A DNA stretch of 43,970 nucleotides from Verrucomicrobiota bacterium (GCA_029865985.1 JARXAF010000190.1:1-43970); one strand, 5' to 3'; positions 9,001 to 15,419 are shown, counted from the first letter of the stretch. Translations and numbers: made by a program. Notes: a model not told the origin generated them from the letters alone.

Positions 9001-9632
9001 ACGTCTGAGTCCGACCAGGTCAGCATCATCGTATGAATCGCGCCATCGACTACATTCACCGCAGACGGGGTCGAAATCGCTCCATTGAAGAACGCACGGC
9101 CCAAGCCATCGGTGCCGATGGTCAGGCCGAAATCATTCGGGGCGCCGGGTGCTTCCGCGTTGATGGGCCCCGGATATTGCCAGTGATTCCCGTCACTGCC
9201 CGTCGCACCTTGGGTGGCTTTGAAGAGTGCGACAATCGTGATGGTTTTCTGTCCCGCGATCGGGTTGTTGGCAGACGTGACTTCGAAGTAGTCATCGACG
9301 CCGTCGAAAACGATTCCCCCGGAGGAGGCACTGCCACCAAATTGGTTGGCGGCTTTGATCGGACTTCCATAGGCAGCCGCGATCTTTCCTCCGACCCGGT
9401 CCACCCAGTTAGCGCTTCCGCCCGCCCAATCATCTGCAACCCAGCGCGCCACCGGATCGCCCGCGGTGAGTCGGATCGCGCCCTGAAACAGAATCAGAGC
9501 CGGAACCAAGACCGAAAGGATCAGCCGGCGAACGAGACGCAGCACCCAGATTGTCCCCGCGCACGCACGATGCGTCTCCCCCTTCGGTCGGGAAGAGGGG
9601 AGACCCATGGGCTTGAACGTGCGGGCAGACAT
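1..9632 (-). CDS. Giant secreted mosaic surface protein (LamG, glycine-rich, cadherin-like, fibrinogen-like, Ig, RCC1), 3'-truncated by window edge
   Basis: One frame stays open from an ATG at 9632 to base 1, about 3,210 codons, with no stop; I checked the frame at about ten points. The N-terminus has a basic stretch and hydrophobic core (LILSVLVPALILF), fitting a signal peptide cut near residue 57. A GTG about 30 codons downstream could be the true start. Domain order by rough residue: LamG/concanavalin-like 58-280; glycine-rich plus VCBS-like module 283-668; Ig/filamin-like 668-750; cadherin-like 870-1115; unassigned beta-rich 1115-1390; fibrinogen-like 1396-1641; cadherin-like 1641-1757; two 90-residue cadherin-like repeats; a second glycine-rich plus VCBS module; two more 90-residue repeats; two Ig domains; RCC1-like propeller; at least two more Ig domains. 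It is probably a cell-surface adhesion or matrix protein. The exact role and any C-terminal anchor are not visible. Confidence 0.9.
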   Translation of the reverse strand, partial: MSARTFKPMGLPSSRPKGETHRACAGTIWVLRLVRRLILSVLVPALILFQGAIRLTAGDPVARWVADDWAGGSANWVDRVGGKIAAAYGSPIKAANQFGGSASSGGIVFDGVDDYFEVTSANNPIAGQKTITIVALFKATQGATGSDGNHWQYPGPINAEAPGAPNDFGLTIGTDGLGRAFFNGAISTPSAVNVVDGAIHTMMLTWSDSDVGDQTARFYIDGVLKGSLVSDGGSGIVTDLIRFGRERDTSTRWFRGTIGELRFYTTLEDPVLVHASMSNVPPTLGFVAEGAGGEVTRIGGSTIHTFRNSGSFVPAVSGAVEVLVVGSGGGGGSGGGGAGGVVYQNSFPVTAAQSVTVTVGAGGAGGTLNGTVLAGANGGSSSFGSLMAFGGGGGGAFRGAGLSGASSGGTGGDTSAASGAATQGFRGADGAANDGYVAGGGGGGAGGVGTRGLWGADGYGYATASSPGGNGGAGVSHSISGSSIYYGGGGGGGANNNTVFPTTFGGNGGAGGGGAGARSNWAQGAAGTPNSGGGGGGGDPEGLGGAGGSGVVIVRYSTTSPTRSLIVTGSATQTVFPAISGSVSGTDPDPTTTLVYGIQGGAATATAGQVAQTGSFGTLTLNTATGAYSFAPSAAGINPLQFSASEAYTLTVSDGVATASVELTIQVNVPPPTQLAITTQPSGVVSGVLINPSTVVEIRDSQGNRTANTGAVTVSIDSGTGGALSGALTVNAVNGVATFANLTMTGVLNSAYRLKFSSGYKAASTGGQVEWANVVRNGRGTGRSLLSIDLRQFTGSGINPNQVETIQLLDLYSGPATWIGSDPYWAQFEIQSALSNVASSPYARLTFAGGETYSIRADFTFAPLCISAFSAVFSVQMPPTLAAIGVAGTEDIPLTFSSGLFSPFYTDPEGAAMSSIQIVSLPETGVLSLAGSAVSAAQVIPVAQLGSLTYTPAANQQGSRIFSVKASDGSAWSGEATVTMTLASVNDSPVAGNATLTSIAEDVALADNPGTSVLVLANAGSDGDAGALKGIAITSIDASNGSWQYTINGGGSWSSLSGVSSASARLLKGDELHRVRFLPNPDFNGTATIQYRAWDQVSGVDASLVDVTSIDGRAWALVAYGADASLGGFLNAASGTFSSVVRSGSAVLPALSLLKSSSELALSWTVAGGGFPVGGIASYNHAVAFALPNASGMSFDGSATSPPIFSQGNLLNSFAVGSTHADQSLVTVRTLTGAPNMPTQMYLRNKSFGAGYGGVYGLVVNNGSNPQLDYGQFPDNQTFKALYLDHGTGNEKKTGLVMGGAGGAQNSYVPSSMALWARLSAAQVLALAGSQVGGSGHYPLLNIGTTYLDIDASASYSLNAATATLTVTPVNDAPQVTISGSDAAILNASTLKASTGATADGVYSLFFNGASVPVYCLMNDALGGGWMLAMKGANTGSTFNYSSSYWTTANTLNTAATRRNDIFNEDAKFEVFNSMPASEILVIFPEATAGGAITGQSYGFVWRESMPTPANTTAYTGRPTQGNYTGKTLRELFAGGEKIFIRDAVATTPYRAAGAGVFSAQTDVRFFGFNYVSTVGNNRVRFGFGWNENGGGLFPNGNEGSNDVSGGLGMDRVNWSAGDYIGCCQNSTGLNRPLKFEVYVRGPTSASMLTEDVAGNVIFESPLIQDTDSASLTVTLSASDGVITGNPGTGITLGGSSIARTFVGSVANLNSYFATVGNVTYLGAANNSSDRTLTVSAFDGTSTVSASRVLRFVPVNDAPVATGQTVTTLEDTAKLITLAGTDVEGATLTYAVVTPPTKGVLSGTPPNLTYTPNANANGSDSFTFKANDGAADSLVATVSVSITPVNDVPVATAQTVTTDEDTAKPITLLGTDVEGSALTYSVVAQPTRGVLSGTAPNLTYIPNANVHGSDAFTFKVNDGAVDSAVATVSITITPVNDAPTLSMMMTATGGVLTTASGSVIHTFTANGTFTPNYSGMVEVLVVGGGGSGGGSTAGGGGGGGLIYNSAYAVTSGAAITVTVGAGGAQVPNQTAGNNGADSVFGNLRAIGGGGGGATSASSAFAAKNGGSGGGGGQYNGRLAAAGRGTAGQGNDGGPSGSDNFPGGGGGGAGAVGGSPASNKSGNGGAGVGYDISGATVFYAGGGGGGSSVSGGSGGIGGGGAGTSNGGAGTAGAANTGGGGGGGWLYASGTGGSGGSGIVIVRYPSSAISFADTAVNDTFASVSRILVGADVDAGSTLTYGISGVAAMNGIATKTGTYGTLAVTTATGDYTFTPNAAAINALNASTTETWAVTVSDGLATTVVNLVIQLTGVNDAPVATAQTVTTDEDTAKPITLSGTDVEGASLTYAVVTPPTRGVLSGTAPNLTYTPNANVNGSDSFTFRVNDGAVNSGVAKVSISITAVNDAPVATAQTVTTDEDTAKSITLTGADVDFDTLSFEVVESPEHGRVILINGVAVYTPDPDYFGQDQFTFRANDGQVFSVPGVVSLTVTPVNDPPVIGPTQDLLVRLVGVDWSLPADMPRRVALPISDVDSVVDGSLAVSVNSSNTEVVPGSSVRSVYQNGWFLEVVSVTPDADGTATVPVTVTATDAAGGFTSRVVNVVVQAPPRIITPLVGGDFLAGGTLQLSVQAIGTAPFSYEWFHNSVRVPDITGSTLSISSAGTERSGNYSVIVSNDLGQHESAQVTVVMVEAPKFLKPPKSVWGLEGGVVEFQADAMGGEPLIYEWFRDGQRVHTGANWNRSGVTSADAGAYELRVRNSVATVRSGPVFLVVQRPRVDVRGWGDNSQHQLVFSESWTNLISVVAGEKFTLGLRADGSVVASGALSQPPVFLARVVAVAAGTEHAVALLENGSLRAWGSDTAAVAGANLQTGGVFQVVAGSDFTAWLDSDGRIQIAGGSVSGITQPTDSSIQFQSLSAGTSVLLGRARGAGGWSTIGGRGRSVPLVSGVLSGVSQVSLGLAHGVGISGAGANLVAWGDDGYHQTTVPLSGLPETMRAVSAGHYHSVVLGADNRVVAWGAGASGSGTAWPHFGQSVVPNDLKAAQVAAGGFHTVVLAHRAPEFSTGLVAQSVQLGQSASLSVVVDGVSPITYQWTKGGVALANQTATLSFASTVATDSGTYRVTATTPYGSISSEAVLTVIQPPTVTTAATTQTLNAGGTATLTVSPSGSGPFTYQWMLNDEPIDGATSQTYGLSGVGAAQAGVYKVQVTGPGGTV
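2157..2696 (-). repeat. Two 270-bp (90-residue) cadherin-like repeats, units 3 and 4 of the giant protein
   Basis: Boundaries fall at successive Val-Asn-Asp codons (VND at 2697-2705, 2427-2435 and 2157-2165), so each unit is exactly 270 bp. Unit 3 (2427-2696) reads APVATAQTVTTDEDTAKPIT at its start and is very close to units 1 and 2 further upstream. Unit 4 (2157-2426) has the same start but diverges in its second half (FDTLSFEVVESPEHGRV). This matches the tandem cadherin-like/bacterial Ig fold family ending in the VND linker. Such units typically act as extended spacers and may bind calcium. Confidence 0.85.
2697..3821 (-). repeat. Second copy of the glycine-rich plus VCBS-like module in the giant gene
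   Basis: Reading on the minus strand, this segment starts APTLSMMMTATGGVLTTASG, continues through GMVEVLVVGGGGSGGG and a long glycine-rich region ending GGSGIVIVRYPSS, then a VCBS-like part (AINALNASTTETWAVTVSDG). The same order occurs at about 7629-8796 (GAVEVLVVGSGGGGGS, then VVIVRYSTTS, then a VCBS-like part with ASEAYTLTVSDG). The DNA is a run of GGN codons, giving the proline-rich shadow frames seen on the plus strand here. Confidence 0.8.
3822..4361 (-). repeat. Two 270-bp cadherin-like repeats, units 1 and 2 of the giant protein
   Basis: Units 4092-4361 and 3822-4091 are each exactly 270 bp and bounded by VND codons. They share the core motifs TLEDTAK or TDEDTAK, LSGT-PNLTYTPNAN or a close variant, and GSD-FTFK-NDGA. 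They differ from each other and from unit 3 at few positions, in DNA as well as protein, which suggests recent duplication or gene conversion. They are separated from units 3 and 4 by a glycine-rich/VCBS module. Confidence 0.85.
7629..8796 (-). repeat. First copy of the glycine-rich plus VCBS-like module in the giant gene
   Basis: This is the partner of the module at 2697-3821. It begins VPPTLGFVAEGAGGEVTRIG, carries SGAVEVLVVGSGGGGGSGGG and a long glycine-rich segment, and ends with a VCBS-like unit (TGSFGTLTLNTATGAYSFAP). It directly follows the LamG domain. The two copies share layout and many motifs but are clearly diverged, so the duplication is older than that of the 270-bp units. Confidence 0.75.
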
Positions 9633-9948
9633 TCGAAGACCTGAGGCGACTCAATTGTCGTTTTAGACTCAGGCAAAGGGAATCGTTACAAAATTACATT
9701 AAAATATCAAAAGAATAGTCTTACTCTATTTATATCTATTTACAGACCCGACCCGTCTGGAAAATTGATTCCAACGGAGTCTCAGAAACTGGCTGGAATC
9801 CCAGCATCCCACACTCTGAGCTTCCCAGAATCGAGCACAGCCGAGATCAGCGACACCAACAATTTCCCGGCAACGGCCTACTGGCCGGATTCGAGATCCA
9901 CAGCCCCAAAGCGCTTGCCCGGATTCGATGGGCAGGAAGACTGAAGGC
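9633..9948. promoter_or_regulatory. Divergent intergenic region with AT-rich promoter-like stretch
   Basis: This 316-bp gap separates the giant minus-strand gene from the plus-strand PQQ-like gene. Bases about 9681-9735 are strikingly AT-rich in a GC-rich window. On the minus strand they contain TTGATA (complement of 9705-9710) followed 16-17 bp later by TAACGA or AACGAT, a weak -35/-10 candidate for the giant gene. A short hairpin, CAGAC-CCGACCC-GTCTG, lies at about 9743-9759. No gene is supported here; a 106-residue minus frame crossing into the next gene looks like a shadow. Confidence 0.35.
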
Positions 9949-11541
9949 ATGCCGAACGACGCGTCGCAGCCCCATCCCGACTCCAGACCCACGGGGATTC
10001 GCTGGTGGCCGGTTGGGCTAATTTTGGGGGTGATGGTCTTGGCCATGGGGGTGGTTCAATCGATCGGGGAGTTTCCCTTTCAGCGACGCAACCTCATTTG
10101 CCTGGGTATCGCGGGCGGCGCCGCCGGATTGCTGCTCTTGTGGTGGCTTTTCCTGTCACGGGCCCGGTGGTCTTTGCGCTTGGCCGGAATCGCCGGGATC
10201 GCGCTGCTGGCAGGATTGGCTCGCCTGACCTTGCGCATCCGCGGTGTGACCGGCGACCTGATCCCCATCGTTGAAACCCGGTGGGCACAGCCCTCAACGC
10301 CATCCCCTATCAGGAGCTCGGCCGATTCAACAGGCACCATTTCATCGTCGGTGGCACGTTCCAACTCCACCACACGATTACCCGGCGACTACCCTCAATT
10401 TCTTGGCTTAAATCGCAACGGTATCGTTGACGGTCCTGTATTCCAAACCAATTGGGCTCAATTTCCGCCCCAAATGCTCTGGAGGCAGTCGGTCGGAGGC
10501 GCATGGTCGGGATTTTCGGTGGTGGGCGATCTGGCGGTGACTCAGGAGCAATACGGTGAGGAGGAGTGTGTCGTTGCCCGCCATATCGTTAACGGTAATA
10601 TTGTTTGGAAAACGGGGAATCCAGCCCGTTATTTCACCCCGATTGCCGGAGAAGGCCCCCGCAGTTCGCCCACGGTGGCTCAAGGGCGCGTCGTCACCCT
10701 CGGAGCGCGGGGTTGGCTTCAGGTTCTGGATTTGCGAACAGGCCAGCGGGTTTGGGGCACCAATATTTTGGATTTCGCCAAGGCCGGCATGCCGGAATGG
10801 GGCCTTTCGGGCTCTCCATTGGTGATTTCCAATCGGATTATCGTTAGTGCTGGAGGACGGGACGGGCGCTCATTGCTCATGTGGCATTTGGAGTCCGGGC
10901 AGCTTTTGGCCTCGGGAGGTTCTTCCTCGGCGCAATACAGTTCGCCTTACCTGACCGAATTGGCCGGAGTGCCCCAAATCCTGCAGTTCAACCACCGGGA
11001 GATCAGCTCCCACGATCCTGTGACGGCTCAGGTCCTCTGGAACCGGCCCTTCGGCATCCACTTCCCTCTGGTGGCCAACCCCGTTCGGGTATCGTCCAAC
11101 CGGGTGTTTTTGAGCGCCGGTTATGGAGTTGGAGCGGAAATGCTGGAGATTTCGAAGGCCCCGGCGGGCACCCTCGAGGTCCGATCGGTTTGGACTTCGA
11201 AACGCATGAAGGCCAAGTTTTCCAACCCGTACTTCCGCGACGGGTTTCTCTATGGATTGGACGATGGAATCCTGGCCTGCCTGGACGCGAAGGACGGATC
11301 ACAGCGTTGGAAAGAAGGCCGGCACGGTCATGGTCAAGGACTGCTGGTGGGCGACGTGTATTTGCTCATGGCCGAGCAAGGCGAACTGCTCCTCTTGCGC
11401 CCCACTCCCGAAGGCCCCGGTGAATTGGCCCGACTGAAGGTCTTCGATGACAAGACCTGGAATCCCATCGCTCTGGCCGGAGACCTCCTGCTGTTGCGCA
11501 ACGACCGCGAGGCCGCCTGCTACCGATTGGCGGTGCGCTGA
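9949..11541 (+). CDS. Membrane-anchored PQQ-like beta-propeller protein
   Basis: The frame begins at ATG 9928, but ATG 9949 is preceded by GAAGG at short spacing and is preferred; it gives 530 residues. The N-terminus has three likely membrane segments: VGLILGVMVLAMGVV, then ICLGIAGGAAGLLLLWWLFL, then LRLAGIAGIALLAGLA. After a Ser/Thr-rich linker comes DYPQFLGLNRNGIVDGP, the usual opening of PQQ_2/BamB-like propellers, then repeats containing a small residue-W motif (NIVWKTG, GQRVWGTN, QVLWNRP, GSQRWKEG). Proteins of this family in planctomycetes and verrucomicrobia are usually of unknown substrate. The sequence supports a propeller facing the periplasm and held by the membrane helices. Whether it binds PQQ cannot be told. 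Confidence 0.85.
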   Translation: MPNDASQPHPDSRPTGIRWWPVGLILGVMVLAMGVVQSIGEFPFQRRNLICLGIAGGAAGLLLLWWLFLSRARWSLRLAGIAGIALLAGLARLTLRIRGVTGDLIPIVETRWAQPSTPSPIRSSADSTGTISSSVARSNSTTRLPGDYPQFLGLNRNGIVDGPVFQTNWAQFPPQMLWRQSVGGAWSGFSVVGDLAVTQEQYGEEECVVARHIVNGNIVWKTGNPARYFTPIAGEGPRSSPTVAQGRVVTLGARGWLQVLDLRTGQRVWGTNILDFAKAGMPEWGLSGSPLVISNRIIVSAGGRDGRSLLMWHLESGQLLASGGSSSAQYSSPYLTELAGVPQILQFNHREISSHDPVTAQVLWNRPFGIHFPLVANPVRVSSNRVFLSAGYGVGAEMLEISKAPAGTLEVRSVWTSKRMKAKFSNPYFRDGFLYGLDDGILACLDAKDGSQRWKEGRHGHGQGLLVGDVYLLMAEQGELLLLRPTPEGPGELARLKVFDDKTWNPIALAGDLLLLRNDREAACYRLAVR

Positions 11542-11600
11542 GCCGGACCCACTCGGGGCAAGCGTTGGGGGCTGAGGGATCTTAATCCCGTAGATGCGGA

Positions 11601-11729
11601 TCAAGCCCGAGCCAGCGCCGGCAGGAGCATACCCGCCAGTAAGGCGATGATGGCAATCAACACCAGCAACTCAATGAGCGTGAAGGCGGTCGATCGTGAT
11701 CGTGAGGCTGAAATCCGGCGCGGGCTCAT
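11601..11729 (-). pseudogene. Truncated prepilin-type N-terminal methylation-domain protein (42 residues)
   Basis: The minus frame from ATG 11729 reads MSPRRISASRSRS, then TAFTLIELLVLIAIIALLAG, then MLLPALARA and a TGA at 11601-11603. This is the class III prepilin signal (basic leader, FTLIEL) plus the full hydrophobic helix. Verrucomicrobial pseudopilins normally continue from LPALARAK into a globular domain of 150-250 residues; here a stop follows directly. Downstream codons in the same frame (SASTGLRSLSPQR) resemble no pilin body I know. It is either a decayed gene or a very small type II secretion/pilus-like peptide. It lies between two convergent genes, with no clear Shine-Dalgarno site. 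Confidence 0.7.
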
Positions 11730-11812
11730 GAAAAGGCTGAGCAATCAAAGGGCTCCCTTGGGAGGATGTGGGTCAACCGTGTCGGTCAACGGCTCCGCCG
11801 CTCTTTGGCCCG

Positions 11813-14476
11813 TCAATCGCCGGCCACAGTCACCCGGTAAAACCGAGTCGGCCCGTCGGGCAGCGGAATGGATGCCTCGGAATCCACAGATTTTGCCCGT
11901 GGATCATTTTCCTCCACCTCCAACCGGCTCCACTGCGCCGTCGGCGTCATATCCGAAGCCCACTGGACCTCGAAACGTCGGCCCGCCCATCGGGGAAACC
12001 GCAGAACAAATTGAGAACCGTGCCGAAGGAGGGATGGTTTCCAAAGACGTTTCGGACTCAGTGGCCCCTCGCGCAGCAAGTACTCGGTGAAATTATCCAA
12101 CCCGTCGCCGTCCGGATCCATGGCCTGCAAACGCAAGCCCTCCCAAGGCTCCGGCATCCACTGCGTCGCCCATTGGGTGTAGCCCTGACGACCCGGCAAC
12201 TCATCCACGATCCAGCGCCGCAGCAAATCCACACCCTCCCGGTGAATCTCGGAGGAGCCCAGCGGAGGCATGTGAAGGGCTCCCAAGGTGGAGATCCGGA
12301 GATAGAGGGATGAGTTCTCGGGGTGACCCGGATCGATCAAATAATCCCCACTGCCCAGTCCGGAAGCGGACGACCGGACTCCAATCAACCCCATCTGGTC
12401 CAAAGCGGTTCCGATGCGGGCATCCCAGGGCATCCGAGTCAATCCACCCGGCTGGTGACAGGAGGCGCAGTTGGAATCCAAATAGGCTCTTACCCGACGC
12501 TCCAACGTCTGGGTTTCATCGGATGGAGCGACCAGAGCCGGCATTTGATGGGTACGAACCAATGGTCTCGAAAAGTAGCCAGCCGCCGACCAGTCATTCA
12601 GTGGGGAGAGTATCTGCACCCCGTGACGAACGACGCGATTGAGTTGGGCCGTGTTGAACCCGGCAGGGCCACCGTTGGCCGAATTGTGGCAGGACAGGCA
12701 TTCGTTCCGCGCCGGAAACCGCCAGTTCTGGGTAACCAAGTCAGTTGGGGTCCACGCATAGAACATGGCATTGGCCCCGTCGGCCGGAACCAGGTCTGCG
12801 TCAGTGCCCGCATCATTCCACCGGTAGCTGGCTCCAGACACACCGTTGGTGGTCTGGATGAGGATCCGGGTTTCCATGGGGAAAAGCAGGGTGTTCGGAC
12901 GATAATAGGGACGGTCAAAATGCTTCACCCATATCGTCCCCATCGGGAAGGTCCACGGTCCCTCACGACGGAAAGTCATGGTCGAGTCGTCGCCCGGGAG
13001 GGCAAACCAACGACGCTTGAGGGCGTAATCGGACCAGAAAGGCGCATTGATTTCGTAGGGCACCAAACCGGGTCGAGGCGTCAGCGATTGGACGTTCTCG
13101 AACAAACCCGTCTCCGATAACCGCTCGGGCCAGACCTCCCCCAACTCCGGCCGGTGAACGAGTCGCAAAATTCGCCCGGAACCGGAGGTCATCAACAAAG
13201 AGCCGTCGCGCGGATCCGAACCAAAGGCGATCACTCCCGGCAGGTTGGCGATCCAGGTGACCTCGGGCTCGCCCAGTGCGCCGGGTCGCAGCACCGCGAT
13301 GTCACCGGACCAATCCGCGAAGAGGTAAGTGCCATCCAGTTCGGGATAGAATGCTCCCCGATAGAAACGGCTTCCCGTGATGGCCGTGCGACCGGAGAAG
13401 TGGCTGTACTCGAACTCAGGAGAGGCCATTCCTTCGACCGGTGGATTGGCGAACGAAAGGGTTCCTTCCCACCAAGGCCATCCGTAGTTGGCCCCGGGAC
13501 GGATCCGGTTGACCTCCTCACGCGAACCAAAGCCCACGTCGTTGCACCACAATTCACCCGTCTTGGAATCGAAGCTGAACTGCCACGGATTGCGCATGCC
13601 CAAGGCGTAGAACTCGGTGCGCAGGGATTCAGGGTTGGCACCATTCCAAACGGCCTGGTCCCCGACTTGGTACTGCCGGATGCCGACAAACGGGTTGTCG
13701 GCGGGAATGGAGTATGCAGCCGGGTTGACGCCGAACCCGGGATTCGGCCGGAGATTTCCCGGCCGTCGATCCACATCAATCCTCAGGATGCCTCCAAAAA
13801 ATCCGGCATCGAGGCGTTGAACCACGCGGTTGGCACTCAAACTCCCATCTCCGACAGACAGATACAAATAGCCGTCCGGTCCAAAGGCCAAACATCCCGC
13901 GTTGTGGTTGGGGCCCGGGTCTTCCTGATGGAACAAAACCACCTCGGATGCCGGGTCCGGGAGTCCATTGCCACCGGGTGGGACGGTGAAGCGCGACAAC
14001 CGATTGAAAGACTGCGTCAGGCCGCCAGCCCCTTCCTTGGAGCAATAGTAGACAAAGACCCATCCATTGGTCTGGAAACTAGGATGGAAAGCCATTCCCA
14101 GAAGGCCGGATTCTTGCTCTAAGAAAACCCGTTCCGAGAGATCCAAAAACAAACGGCTTTTCGGAGCACTGGACAGCGAAACCTCGAAGGCGCTGCCGCC
14201 CATGCCGACCAAGATGATTCGGTTGGTCTCTCCCGGAGGAACCGCAAAACCGAGAATGCCCGGAATGGATTGCAAGGTGGGGAACGCCTCCTCCAGTCGC
14301 CACGGTCCTTGAGCCGGATTTCGCGGAACCTTCCCGCCATCCCAGAACTGCCGGTCCAGAGCGCTCAGCGATCCAACGCTCACCCATAAGCAAAAACCCA
14401 GAACCCACAACCGGCTCAGCTGGAATGATCCCGCTGAGTTTTTCCTGCTGAAACCGGTACTGGAATACCCCCCCAT
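11813..14476 (-). CDS. Secreted PQQ-type sugar dehydrogenase fused to c-type cytochrome-like region
   Basis: A frame from 14560 (915 residues) is open; I prefer ATG 14476 because it leads sooner into the hydrophobic signal (LWVLGFCLWVSVGSLSA). The mature N-terminal half is a soluble glucose/sorbosone dehydrogenase-type propeller: GPNHNAGCLAFGPDGYLYLS, then ALGMRNPWQFSFD and REEVNRIRPGANYGWPWWEG. The second half has two heme-binding CxxCH motifs, CLSCH and CASCHQPGG, in the layout common to PVC sugar dehydrogenases. Near the end DPDGDGLDNFTEYLL looks like a calcium-binding type-3-repeat element, followed by a beta-rich tail (FEVQWASDMT). The expected role is periplasmic oxidation of a sugar or alcohol, passing electrons to its own heme domain; the substrate is unknown. 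Confidence 0.88.
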   Translation of the reverse strand: MGGYSSTGFSRKNSAGSFQLSRLWVLGFCLWVSVGSLSALDRQFWDGGKVPRNPAQGPWRLEEAFPTLQSIPGILGFAVPPGETNRIILVGMGGSAFEVSLSSAPKSRLFLDLSERVFLEQESGLLGMAFHPSFQTNGWVFVYYCSKEGAGGLTQSFNRLSRFTVPPGGNGLPDPASEVVLFHQEDPGPNHNAGCLAFGPDGYLYLSVGDGSLSANRVVQRLDAGFFGGILRIDVDRRPGNLRPNPGFGVNPAAYSIPADNPFVGIRQYQVGDQAVWNGANPESLRTEFYALGMRNPWQFSFDSKTGELWCNDVGFGSREEVNRIRPGANYGWPWWEGTLSFANPPVEGMASPEFEYSHFSGRTAITGSRFYRGAFYPELDGTYLFADWSGDIAVLRPGALGEPEVTWIANLPGVIAFGSDPRDGSLLMTSGSGRILRLVHRPELGEVWPERLSETGLFENVQSLTPRPGLVPYEINAPFWSDYALKRRWFALPGDDSTMTFRREGPWTFPMGTIWVKHFDRPYYRPNTLLFPMETRILIQTTNGVSGASYRWNDAGTDADLVPADGANAMFYAWTPTDLVTQNWRFPARNECLSCHNSANGGPAGFNTAQLNRVVRHGVQILSPLNDWSAAGYFSRPLVRTHQMPALVAPSDETQTLERRVRAYLDSNCASCHQPGGLTRMPWDARIGTALDQMGLIGVRSSASGLGSGDYLIDPGHPENSSLYLRISTLGALHMPPLGSSEIHREGVDLLRRWIVDELPGRQGYTQWATQWMPEPWEGLRLQAMDPDGDGLDNFTEYLLREGPLSPKRLWKPSLLRHGSQFVLRFPRWAGRRFEVQWASDMTPTAQWSRLEVEENDPRAKSVDSEASIPLPDGPTRFYRVTVAGD

Positions 14477-14711
14477 TAAAACGGCCAGACGCCGAGAATG
14501 TAACGAGGGTTTCAGAAATGTTTTAAAAATGTCATTCGATCCAAACGGAACCACCGACACAGCAGGCCCCCTGCTCAGGCAATGAGAATTTCTGGCTCAC
14601 GAATTCAGGTCTTCGATTTACCAAACTTCAGGAATGGTTGAACCCAACGACGAAGGCCGGGGATGTCGGGCATGTCGTCACGACCGGAACCATCCGATCC
14701 CCAAGCTGGCA
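14477..14711. other. Intergenic region downstream of livF with short hairpins
   Basis: The gap follows the liv stop and precedes the sugar dehydrogenase on the same strand. Two modest hairpins are visible: AGCAGG-CCC-CCTGCT at about 14567-14581, and a longer imperfect one bounded by GGGGAT and ATCCCC at about 14660-14702 containing GTCG-TCA-CGAC. Neither is followed by a T-run on the minus strand, so neither is a classical intrinsic terminator. Confidence 0.3.
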
Positions 14712-15419
14712 TCAACCGCCCAGGTAGGCGCTGCGAACCTCGGGACTGTCCCGGAGAGCCATCGAACTGTCTGCCAGAAGGACACGGCCGGTTTCCAGCA
14801 CGTAGCCGTACGAACTGACCTCCAAGGCCAGGTGAGCGTTCTGCTCTACGAGCAAAATAGGCAGCGACCGCTCACGGTTGAGTTCCACCAGACGGGCGAA
14901 GATTTCCTTCACCAAGAGTGGGGCAATGCCCAAGGACGGCTCGTCGAGCATCAAGAATCGCGGACGACTCATGAGCGCGCGCCCAATGGCCAACATTTGC
15001 TGCTCTCCTCCGGAAAGGGTTCCAGCAGCCTGATCGCGGCGTTCCTTAAGCCGCGGGAACATGCCGAAGACATGGTCGAGTTCCGCAGCGATCCATTGGT
15101 TATCCCGCTGCAAGTACGCCCCCATGCGGAGGTTCTCCATCACCGTGAGGTTGGCAAAGACCAGCCGACCCTCCGGAGAATGGGCCAGACCCCGGCGCAC
15201 GATTTCATGGGGCGCCATCCCCGTGATGTCTTGACCGTCGAAAAGAATCCGGCCCGAACTGGGCTTCACCATGCCCGAAATGGCCCGAAGCGTGGTGGTT
15301 TTGCCCGCGCCGTTGCCACCAATGAGGGTCACGATCCCCCGGGCCGGCACGCTCAACGAAATACCGTGGAGGGCGGTGATGGCACCGTATTGGACGCTCA
15401 GGTTTTGGACTTCTAGCAC
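14712..15419 (-). CDS. livF: Branched-chain amino acid ABC transporter ATP-binding protein LivF
   Basis: This 235-residue ATPase has the full ABC set: Walker A GGNGAGKTTT (about residue 36), Q-loop region, signature LSGGEQQMLAIGRAL, Walker B FLMLDEPSLGIAPLL, and the switch region LLVEQNAHLAL. The SLGIAPLLV and VEQNAH wording is typical of LivF rather than LivG. It is the last gene of livH-livM-livG-livF on the minus strand, 32 bp after livG. It would pair with LivG to drive import of branched-chain amino acids or a related small molecule. Related HAAT-family systems carry urea or short amides, so the substrate remains an inference. Confidence 0.93.
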   Translation of the reverse strand: MLEVQNLSVQYGAITALHGISLSVPARGIVTLIGGNGAGKTTTLRAISGMVKPSSGRILFDGQDITGMAPHEIVRRGLAHSPEGRLVFANLTVMENLRMGAYLQRDNQWIAAELDHVFGMFPRLKERRDQAAGTLSGGEQQMLAIGRALMSRPRFLMLDEPSLGIAPLLVKEIFARLVELNRERSLPILLVEQNAHLALEVSSYGYVLETGRVLLADSSMALRDSPEVRSAYLGG

